DNA of 55,740 bases, taken from the NCBI GenBank assembly GCA_023270055.1, contig JAGDYB010000012.1, forward strand, positions 1 to 55,740. The letters are read 5' to 3'. Under the pieces are notes generated by a model that saw only the letters and a list, made by a program, of their open reading frames with translations, did no database searches and had not been told where the DNA came from. Positions 49,567 to 55,740 of this stretch are shown piece by piece (position 1 is the first letter of the stretch; the number at the start of each line of letters is the position of its first letter). The stretch is from Microcaldota archaeon. GTDB taxonomy: Archaea > Micrarchaeota > Micrarchaeia > Micrarchaeales > CABMGC01. Position numbers and translations under genes: made by a program.

Positions 49567-51336
49567 ATGGAGGCTAATTGCGGAGAGTTGAATGAAAAAT
49601 ATATAGGCAAAAGGGTGGGCCTTTACGGCTGGTGCCGCTATGTCAGGGACCACGGAGGCAAGCTTTTCATAGATATTGCCGATAGATATGGCACGACGCA
49701 GCTCGTGTTCAAGGGTAAGATAAAGAAGGAGGCTGAAGAGCTTGGAAGAGAGTATGTTATATACGCTGAGGGCATGGTAGAGAAGAGAGATGAGGATACC
49801 GTAGACGCCACAAACCCGACAGGCAAAGTAGAAATACAAGTCGACAGCATAAGGCTGATAAGCCGCTCTGAGGTGCCGCCATTCGAGATTATAGATGAAA
49901 AGCGCAGCTTCCTGCCAAACGAGGAGCTCAGGCTCAAGTACAGGTATCTAGATTTGAGAAGAAGGGAAATGATCAAAAAAATAGAATTCAGGGACAAGGT
50001 TGCGAAGATAACGAGGCGCTTTTTCTGGGAGAACGGGTTTCTGGAGCTCGAAACGCCCACTATGATAAGAGACAACTACGAAACGGGCTCAAGGACCTTT
50101 CTTGTTCCGTCAAGAACGAACCGCGGAAAATTCTACGCCCTTCCGCAGTCGCCGCAGATCTACAAGCAGCTCTGCATGATGTCCGGAATTGACAAATATT
50201 TCCAGATGGCACGCTGCTACAGGGACGAAGACCCTAGGGAGGACAGACAACCGGAGTTCACGCAAGTTGACGTTGAAGTTGCGTTCAAGGACGAGCACTA
50301 TATACAATCGCTAATAGAGGGCCTTCTTAAGAAAATATTTGAAGGGCTTGGAAAGGAGCTTAAGCTGCCGTTGAGGCATATGGAGTATGCATACGCGATG
50401 ACAAATTACGGGACCGACAAGCCCGATCTGAGGTTTGACAGCAGGATAATTGATGTTACCGAGATAATGAAGGGTTCTGGGTACAACGTTATAAAAAGGG
50501 TGACAAGCAACGGAGGCAAAGTCAAAGTAATGAAATTCGAGGCTGGGTATGGGGAGAAGAGCAGCAGGCTTGACAAAAACTACATGCTAAAGGTAATAGA
50601 TGCGGCTAAATCGCTCGGACTCATGGGGCTTACGTGGCTTTATGTGAAGAATGCACGCGTGACATCGGAGCCGGAAAGCATTGCAAACTCCATAGGCGAC
50701 GAGGCATGCGAAATGATCAGATCGGCAACAGGAGCAGGCAACGGGGATATAATAGTGATGTGCTCCGACAGTTCTGAGAAGCTGCTGCTTGAAGCCATGG
50801 GAAAGTTAAGGAAGATGATAGGAGACAAGGTGGCGAAATACTCTAGCGATTACGAATTCCTGTGGGTTGAAAAATTCCCCCTTTTCGAGAAAGACGAGGT
50901 CACAGGCAAGCTGAAACCTGCACACAATCCGTTCACGGCACCGACGCCGGAAACCGCCGGACTCATCGAAACCGAGCCGGAAAAGATGGTTAGCAGACAG
51001 TATGACATAGTGCTCAACGGTGTTGAGATAGGCGGAGGTTCTATACGCATAAACGATCCTGAGTTGCAGCGCAAGGTGCTCAAGGCGATAGGGATGAGCG
51101 AAAGGTCGATAAACAGCAGTTTCGGCTTCTTGATAGAGGCCTTAAAATACGGCGCGCCTATCGAAGGAGGTATAGCGCTGGGATTTGACAGGCTTGTTGC
51201 GCTGCTGTACGGCGAAGACGACATAAAGGAGTTTATACTTTTCCCAAAGAACAAGAGATATGAATCCCCTATGGATGGATCACCAAGTAGCATAGACGCA
51301 AAAAGGCTCAAGGATGATTATGGCATAGCATTATAG
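49567..51336 (+). CDS. aspS: Bacterial-type aspartyl-tRNA synthetase
   Basis: 589 residues, the length of the bacterial form; the archaeal enzyme is about 430. OB domain (LYGWCRYVRDHGGKLFIDIADRYG), motif 1 region (FLELETPTMIRDNYETGSRTF), motif 2 (MARCYRDEDPREDRQPEFTQVDVE), then an inserted GAD-like domain at about 280-420 (GVxFxGE-type features are weak, SLGLMGLTWLYVKN is present), AHNPFTAPTPE, ILNGVEIGGGSIRIND-like VLNGVEIGGGSIR, and motif 3 (GIALGFDRLVALLYG). The insertion and these blocks are bacterial traits, so transfer from bacteria is likely. Its place behind gatB suggests link with GatCAB. Confidence 0.93.
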   Translation: MEANCGELNEKYIGKRVGLYGWCRYVRDHGGKLFIDIADRYGTTQLVFKGKIKKEAEELGREYVIYAEGMVEKRDEDTVDATNPTGKVEIQVDSIRLISRSEVPPFEIIDEKRSFLPNEELRLKYRYLDLRRREMIKKIEFRDKVAKITRRFFWENGFLELETPTMIRDNYETGSRTFLVPSRTNRGKFYALPQSPQIYKQLCMMSGIDKYFQMARCYRDEDPREDRQPEFTQVDVEVAFKDEHYIQSLIEGLLKKIFEGLGKELKLPLRHMEYAYAMTNYGTDKPDLRFDSRIIDVTEIMKGSGYNVIKRVTSNGGKVKVMKFEAGYGEKSSRLDKNYMLKVIDAAKSLGLMGLTWLYVKNARVTSEPESIANSIGDEACEMIRSATGAGNGDIIVMCSDSSEKLLLEAMGKLRKMIGDKVAKYSSDYEFLWVEKFPLFEKDEVTGKLKPAHNPFTAPTPETAGLIETEPEKMVSRQYDIVLNGVEIGGGSIRINDPELQRKVLKAIGMSERSINSSFGFLIEALKYGAPIEGGIALGFDRLVALLYGEDDIKEFILFPKNKRYESPMDGSPSSIDAKRLKDDYGIAL

Positions 51337-51357
51337 TTGTCAAATTTTTATTGCTAA

Positions 51358-51378
51358 TTTTCAATATTTTATTGAAAA
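51358..51378. promoter_or_regulatory. 9-bp inverted repeat upstream of the chaperone operon
   Basis: TTTTCAATA-TTT-TATTGAAAA is a perfect 21-bp inverted repeat. It lies just upstream of the TATA box for the winged-helix gene and 22 bp after the aspS stop. It could be the binding site of the encoded regulator, or a terminator of the gat-aspS operon. Confidence 0.45.
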
Positions 51379-51384
51379 AAAGCA

Positions 51385-51397
51385 AATATTTATATAT
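51385..51397 (+). promoter_or_regulatory. TATA box of winged-helix/grpE/dnaK operon
   Basis: AATATTTATATAT lies about 24-36 bases before the ATG at 51421, so transcription would start close to the start codon. Confidence 0.5.
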
Positions 51398-51420
51398 CTT
51401 TTCACATATATATTAGAAGT

Positions 51421-51855
51421 ATGTCTTCTACAGAAAAAATAGTGCTTAAGTCAGTCAGCAAGCCGGAAAAGGAGAATGTAGACTCTATGCTAGATTGGTT
51501 TTGCAAGGTATTCGACATATCCAACGGCGAGGGGAGCACTGAAATAGCAATACTGAAAGAACTGCTCAGCAAGAGCATAGCAGGAGAGGGTGTCACTAGC
51601 ATGGAGCTCACGGAAAAACTCTCGCTGCCGAGGAGCACGGCAATATACCATCTCAACAGGCTCATTCAGATGGGCATTGCAGTAAGGAAAGGCAGGAAAT
51701 ATTATCTGCGCTCAGGCGACATGGAGGAGACGATAAGCGAACTCCAGGCTGACATAGAAAGGGAATTTAAAAGGATTGGGGAGTTCGCGCAGAAAATAGA
51801 CGAATTGATCGAGAGAGAGATAAATGGACGAGAAAAAAGAGCAAGAAAAAGGTAA
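51421..51855 (+). CDS. Winged-helix regulator heading the chaperone operon
   Basis: 144 residues. Residues about 40-100 form a winged helix of the ArsR/HTH_20 kind, with LTEKLSLPRSTAIYHLNRLIQMG as the recognition helix region and KGRKYYLRSG as the wing. A C-terminal coiled coil (ETISELQADIEREFKRIGEF) probably dimerises. Its 3' end overlaps grpE by 32 bp, so the two are translated together. Control of the heat-shock genes, perhaps through the inverted repeat at 51358-51378, is inferred from position. Confidence 0.88.
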   Translation: MSSTEKIVLKSVSKPEKENVDSMLDWFCKVFDISNGEGSTEIAILKELLSKSIAGEGVTSMELTEKLSLPRSTAIYHLNRLIQMGIAVRKGRKYYLRSGDMEETISELQADIEREFKRIGEFAQKIDELIEREINGREKRARKR

Positions 51856-52426
51856 TGGCGAAAATGTCGAAAAGAGGCAGGAAAGCGAAGACAAGGGCAG
51901 CGAAAGCCAGAACGGCGAACAGAAGAGCGAGGAAGAGGTGCTGAAGGACAGGCTCCTTAGGCTTGCGGCAGAGTTCGACAACTACAAAAAGAGAGTTGCC
52001 GTAGAGATAGAAGGGGCAAAAAACGTAGGCAAAGCAGAAATACTCAAGGGGTTGCTTCCAATAATCGACGAGTTCGAGCTCGCAATAGACTCGATGCCCA
52101 GCGACAACATAAAGAAAGGAATTGAACTTATCTATTCAAACTTCATAGACTTGCTGGAAAGCGAGGGGCTAAAGTGCATAGACACCTCAGGGAAATACGA
52201 TCCATATGTGCATGAAATTATAACAACGCGCGAAAGCGATAAAAAAGAGGGCACCATACTCGAAACGGTGAGGAAGGGATACACTTTCAACAATATGCTT
52301 CTGAGGCCTGCTGCGGTGGTGGTGTCTAAAAGCAAGGAAGAAGACAACGCTGGCGAACAAAAGGGCCAGCAAGGCAGCAGCGCCAGCGGCGATGATGCTG
52401 ACAAAAAATCAAAATCAAATGCTTAA
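51824..52426 (+). CDS. grpE: Nucleotide exchange factor GrpE
   Basis: 200 residues. A charged, disordered N-terminus (Glu/Lys/Gln-rich, to about 40) is followed by the long dimer helix (LRLAAEFDNYKKRVAVEIEG), GLLPIIDEFELAI, and the beta-wing domain (LKCIDTSGKYDPYVHEII, FNNMLLRPAAVVVSK). The tail is disordered. GrpE drives ADP release from DnaK. It is in order grpE-dnaK-dnaJ. These chaperones are of bacterial descent in archaea. Confidence 0.94.
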   Translation: MDEKKEQEKGNGENVEKRQESEDKGSESQNGEQKSEEEVLKDRLLRLAAEFDNYKKRVAVEIEGAKNVGKAEILKGLLPIIDEFELAIDSMPSDNIKKGIELIYSNFIDLLESEGLKCIDTSGKYDPYVHEIITTRESDKKEGTILETVRKGYTFNNMLLRPAAVVVSKSKEEDNAGEQKGQQGSSASGDDADKKSKSNA

Positions 52427-52455
52427 TATAAAAATAGGTAAGAAATGGTGATAAA

Positions 52456-54297
52456 ATGAAAATAATAGGAATAGATCTTGGTACTTCAAATTCCGCGGCA
52501 GCGGTTTTGGAGGGGGGCAGACCGACGCTCATTCCAAGTGCTGAGGGAACATCATTGTATGGTAAGGCATTCCCAAGCTATGTTGCATTTACTAAGGATG
52601 GGCAGAGGCTTATAGGAGAGCCTGCAAAGAGGCAGGCAGTGGCAAATCCGGAAGGCACTGTGACCGCATTTAAAAGGAAAATGGGTACGGACTACAAATA
52701 CAATATATACGGCAAGGAGTACACGCCACAGGAGCTTTCGGCAATACTTCTGCAGAAGATAAAGAAAGACGCCGAAGCGTTTCTTGGGGAGGAAGTCACA
52801 AAGGCGGTGATAACGGTGCCTGCGTATTTCGATGATAACCAAAGGCAGGCCACAAAGGATGCAGGCGAGATTGCAGGACTTGAGGTTGTAAGGCTGGTTA
52901 ACGAGCCTACCGCAGCATGCCTTGCTTATGGACTTGACAAGGCAAACAAGGAAATGAAAATTATCGTATATGACTTCGGAGGCGGAACGCTCGATGTCAC
53001 GGTCATGGAGTTCGGCAACGGCGTGTTTGAGGTAAAGTCAACTAGCGGCGACACGCAGCTTGGAGGCACGGACATGGACAATGCTATAGTGGCATTTCTG
53101 CTGGACGAGGTAAAGAAGGCGCATGGTGTTGACATATCCAAAGACAGGCAGGCAATGCAGAGGCTTAGGGAGGCTGCGGAAAAGGCTAAGATAGAGCTAT
53201 CAACAACACTCACAAGTGAAGTGAACCTGCCATTCCTGACCATGGGTCCTGGCAATCAACCGGTGCATTTCACGTATCAGCTTACTAGGGCAAAGCTTGA
53301 GGAGATAGTCTTGCCTATAGTTGAAAGAACAACAAAGCCAGTGATGCAGGCGTTGAAGGATGCGAAGCTAGAGCCCAAGGACATAGACAAGGTAATACTT
53401 ATCGGCGGGCCTACAAGGATGCCAATAGTTCAGAGATACGTGGAGCAGCTGCTTGGCAAGAAGATAGAGAGGGGCGTTGACCCGATGGAAGCGGTTGCAT
53501 TCGGCGCTGCGATACAGGCTGGCGTTCTTACGGGAGATGTCAAGGACATAGTGCTTCTCGATGTAACGCCGCTTTCGCTAGGAATAGAAACGCTTGGCGG
53601 AGTTATGACAAAAATAATAGACAGAAATACTACCATACCGATAAAGAAATCGCAAATATTCACCACGGCGGAAGACTCGCAAACTAGTGTCGACATACAC
53701 ATACTGCAGGGCGAAAGAACCATGGCAAAGGACAACATAGAGCTCGGCAAGTTCACGCTGACAGGTATACCTCCGGCACCAAGAGGCGTGCCGCAGATAG
53801 AGGTCACGTTTGACATAGATGCAAACGGGATATTGCATGTGACCGCAAAGGACAAGGCTACGAACAAAGAACAAAGCATGAAGGTTGTCGCGCCGCTGAA
53901 GATGGACAGGGAAGAGATAGAGAAAAAGATAAACGAGGCGAAGCAGTACGAGGAAGAGGATAAAAAGCTTAGGGAGAAAGTTGAGCTCAAGAACAATGCG
54001 GAGTCGCTCATCTATACGGCTGAGAGATTCCTTAAAGAGAATGAAGGCAAGGTGTCATCCGGAGCCGCGGAGAAAGTGAAGAGCGCAAAGGATCAGTTAA
54101 AGGACGCGCTTGAAAAGGATGACTCAGAGCTGAAGGACAAATATGATGCGCTACAAAGCGCCTTGCAGGAAGCAGGAGCCGAACTCTACAAGTCGGCGGG
54201 CAGTCAAGGGAACACAGGCCCGTCCGGCGGGCCTACCGGAGGCAATGAAGGAGGCGATGCAAACACGCAGGACGCTAACTTCAGGGTGGAGAAATAA
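52456..54297 (+). CDS. dnaK: Chaperone DnaK (Hsp70)
   Basis: 613 residues with a GGTGAT ribosome site. ATPase domain 1-365: [69 protein letters not shown]. The linker is [19 protein letters not shown], the substrate domain follows to about 510, then a helical lid. The C-terminus is Gly/Asn-rich ([17 protein letters not shown]) and ends FRVEK, not the bacterial EEVKE-type end. It folds and protects proteins with DnaJ and GrpE. Confidence 0.97.
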   Translation: MKIIGIDLGTSNSAAAVLEGGRPTLIPSAEGTSLYGKAFPSYVAFTKDGQRLIGEPAKRQAVANPEGTVTAFKRKMGTDYKYNIYGKEYTPQELSAILLQKIKKDAEAFLGEEVTKAVITVPAYFDDNQRQATKDAGEIAGLEVVRLVNEPTAACLAYGLDKANKEMKIIVYDFGGGTLDVTVMEFGNGVFEVKSTSGDTQLGGTDMDNAIVAFLLDEVKKAHGVDISKDRQAMQRLREAAEKAKIELSTTLTSEVNLPFLTMGPGNQPVHFTYQLTRAKLEEIVLPIVERTTKPVMQALKDAKLEPKDIDKVILIGGPTRMPIVQRYVEQLLGKKIERGVDPMEAVAFGAAIQAGVLTGDVKDIVLLDVTPLSLGIETLGGVMTKIIDRNTTIPIKKSQIFTTAEDSQTSVDIHILQGERTMAKDNIELGKFTLTGIPPAPRGVPQIEVTFDIDANGILHVTAKDKATNKEQSMKVVAPLKMDREEIEKKINEAKQYEEEDKKLREKVELKNNAESLIYTAERFLKENEGKVSSGAAEKVKSAKDQLKDALEKDDSELKDKYDALQSALQEAGAELYKSAGSQGNTGPSGGPTGGNEGGDANTQDANFRVEK

Positions 54298-54325
54298 GAA
54301 GGCAGCGCTTACGAAGTGAAAACAA

Positions 54326-55447
54326 ATGGCAAAAGACTACTACGAGATTCTGGGTGTACCGAAGAACGCCACGCTCGATGAGATAAAGAGAGCTTACAGG
54401 GAGCTGGCGCTCAAATACCACCCAGACAGGAACAAGAGCAAGGATGCAGAAGAAAAATTCAAGGAGATAAACGAAGCGTACGCTGTGCTGAGCGATGAAG
54501 AGAAGAGAAGGAATTATGATGCCTATGGGCCTGAGGGCTTCCAGCAGCAGTACTCCACAGAAGACATATTCAGAGGATTCGACTTCGGAGATATATTCAA
54601 GGATATTGGACTTGATATTAATTTCGGCTTTCCTGGCGGAGAGGACCTGTTTGGCGGCATGTTCACACAGGGCGGCAGAGGCAGGAATTATGATGTCGGT
54701 CAAAGCATTCTATATCCTTTAACGATAACGCTGGAAGAGGCCGCAAACGGGACTAAGAAGGAGATACGCATAAGGCACATTAAAAAGTGCGACAGGTGCA
54801 ATGGCACCGGCGCGGAGCCTGGAGCGAAAGTGACAAAATGCAGCGCCTGCAATGGCACAGGATACCAGAAAATTGTCAAGTCAACGTTCTTCGGCAGAAT
54901 GCAAGTAAATACCGTATGCGAAAAATGTGGCGGAACGGGAAAGGTTTATGATAAGGTGTGCAAGGCATGCGGGGGGCGAGGAGGCGTGGTCGGGGATGAT
55001 ACCATACTGGTCGAAATACCAAAAGGAGTTACTGACGGCATGCGCCTCAGGCTGAAAGGCATGGGCGACTTTGGAAAGGATGGAAATGGAGACCTCTACG
55101 TCGAGGTGCATATAGCGAAACATAAGTTGTTCAGGAGGGAGGGAAATGATATTTACGTAAACGTGGACATACCGTTTTATACTGCAATACTCGGTGGCGA
55201 GATAGAGGTGCCAACACTCAATGGCAGTGAGAAAATAAGGATAGAACCGGGCACGCAGCCTGGGGCTAGGATTGTGCTGCAACATGAGGGAATAAAATCA
55301 TTTAGGGGTAGCGGCAACGGAGATGAAATAGTCACAGTAAATGTTACAATACCAAAAAACCTTACAGATGAACAGAAGGCGCTAATAGAAAAGTTCAAGG
55401 GGGAAGATCAGAGTGGCAAACATGCTAAGCACTTCGGATTTTTCTGA
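54326..55447 (+). CDS. dnaJ: Chaperone DnaJ (type I Hsp40)
   Basis: 373 residues. J domain 1-70 with YHPDRN (HPD), a Gly/Phe region to about 120, and four CxxCxGxG-type zinc repeats ([32 protein letters not shown]). Two C-terminal beta domains bind substrate ([38 protein letters not shown]). It stimulates the DnaK ATPase and delivers clients. It starts 28 bp after dnaK. The end HAKHFGFF is short. Confidence 0.97.
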   Translation: MAKDYYEILGVPKNATLDEIKRAYRELALKYHPDRNKSKDAEEKFKEINEAYAVLSDEEKRRNYDAYGPEGFQQQYSTEDIFRGFDFGDIFKDIGLDINFGFPGGEDLFGGMFTQGGRGRNYDVGQSILYPLTITLEEAANGTKKEIRIRHIKKCDRCNGTGAEPGAKVTKCSACNGTGYQKIVKSTFFGRMQVNTVCEKCGGTGKVYDKVCKACGGRGGVVGDDTILVEIPKGVTDGMRLRLKGMGDFGKDGNGDLYVEVHIAKHKLFRREGNDIYVNVDIPFYTAILGGEIEVPTLNGSEKIRIEPGTQPGARIVLQHEGIKSFRGSGNGDEIVTVNVTIPKNLTDEQKALIEKFKGEDQSGKHAKHFGFF

Positions 55448-55515
55448 ACGTAGATATTTGCTGCGGCGCATGAAGTAAGATATTTATTACTTGTTTTGAT
55501 ATTATCATCGATAGC

Positions 55516-55740
55516 ATGCGCAGGGGAATTGTCAAGCGTCTGGCACATATGAAAATGCAGAGCGCGATGGAGTACCTTATGACATACGGCTGGGCGATAC
55601 TGATTATCGCTGTGGTGCTCGGCGCGCTGTACCAGCTCGGCATATTCTCTCCTTACACTTTCGCGCCGAAGGCGCCGCCGGGATCGTGCCAGGTATACAG
55701 GCCTAATGGCCCTGGAACCACGCAGTTCGTTAGCCTGCAG
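55516..55740 (+). CDS. Pilin-like surface protein, start only
   Basis: 75 codons run from the ATG at 55516 off the right edge without a stop. A TATA-like GATATTTATT at about 55479-55488 fits this start; an ATG at 55549 is a shorter option. After a basic segment comes KMQSAMEYLMTYGWAILIIA, a class III pilin-like signal with Q, S and E in the standard spacing, and a hydrophobic helix. The SPYTFAPKAPPGSCQVY segment follows, exposed outside. I associate this MEYLMTYGWAI opening with Micrarchaeota/ARMAN surface proteins, often with LamG or similar domains later; here the rest is not visible. Confidence 0.85.
   Translation, partial: MRRGIVKRLAHMKMQSAMEYLMTYGWAILIIAVVLGALYQLGIFSPYTFAPKAPPGSCQVYRPNGPGTTQFVSLQ

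Noticed and set aside
48844-49839. 331-codon open frame antisense to gatB
   Set aside because: The opposite strand carries strong gatB and aspS similarity. This frame is a Cys/Tyr/Phe-rich shadow with no recognisable domain and no start context.
53430-54011. Open frame antisense to dnaK
   Set aside because: It is a Ser-rich mirror of conserved dnaK codons, with no independent evidence.
1-55740. CRISPR arrays, insertion sequences, prophage, replication origin
   Set aside because: I saw no regularly spaced repeats, transposase-like proteins, integrase, long terminal inverted repeats or Cdc6/Orc gene. The only sizeable repeats are the LamG-linker blocks inside coding sequence.

Overview
The window reads as a gene-dense chromosome segment of a small-genome archaeon, most likely of the DPANN superphylum and probably Micrarchaeota (ARMAN-like). 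Archaeal marks seen directly are TATA boxes close to starts, GGTGAT-type ribosome sites, frequent TTG/GTG starts, tRNA genes without encoded CCA and with small introns, and a C/D box guide RNA. Archaeal protein families include the archaeal CCA-adding enzyme, Trm1, fibrillarin, archease, RtcB, KaiC-like ATPases, an archaeosortase and an archaeal ThrRS editing domain. The last, partial gene begins with a pilin-like MEYLMTYGWAI segment that I associate with Micrarchaeota/ARMAN surface proteins. The phylum is inferred; no rRNA is present. There is no CRISPR array, insertion sequence or phage gene.

Layout. Positions 1-9406 (minus strand) form a six-gene surface operon: a CBS-domain protein with an HPF-like tail, two pilin-like proteins, a four-LamG/Ig giant, a PQQ-propeller-LamG protein and a LamG protein cut by the window edge. 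Positions 9477-14785 hold tRNA-Cys with a T-loop intron, a GT-C glycosyltransferase, archease, a C/D sRNA, an archaeosortase, a Nudix-UDG fusion, a dUTPase/dCTP-deaminase-like protein and tRNA-Ile with an intron. Positions 14809-26583 hold a cis-prenyltransferase, DUF763, AmrS, AMMECR1, DinB, thioredoxin reductase, an MBL-fold nuclease, a membrane protein, DUF72, a KaiC-like pair with a helical partner, a GrpB-like protein and a hypothetical gene.

Positions 26632-35489 are rich in RNA-processing genes: tRNA-Ala, CCA-adding enzyme, Trm1, tRNA-Leu with a second T-loop intron, RtcB and fibrillarin, along with an AK6-like kinase, DUF357 and two noncoding stretches with possible structure. Positions 35668-40981 carry a histidine kinase, a response regulator with a decayed GGDEF-like tail, a tRNA-binding OB protein and an exported Ser/Thr-rich protein. 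Positions 41046-46507 hold a Gfo/Idh/MocA dehydrogenase with Gnd, divergent Prs, a stand-alone Thr-tRNA editing domain, a beta-carbonic-anhydrase-like protein and AsnRS. Positions 46683-55447 hold gatC-gatA-gatB-aspS, with a bacterial-type AspRS, then a winged-helix gene with grpE-dnaK-dnaJ.

How parts fit. All components for maturing interrupted tRNAs except the splicing endonuclease are present: archease, RtcB, CCA enzyme and Trm1. Two of the four tRNAs carry 16-18 nt introns in the T-loop and one carries an intron at 37/38. The surface operon, glycosyltransferase, prenyl-carrier synthase and archaeosortase suggest an export, glycosylation and anchoring programme for LamG proteins. Gnd, the Gfo/Idh-type enzyme and Prs suggest a route toward ribose-5-phosphate and PRPP.
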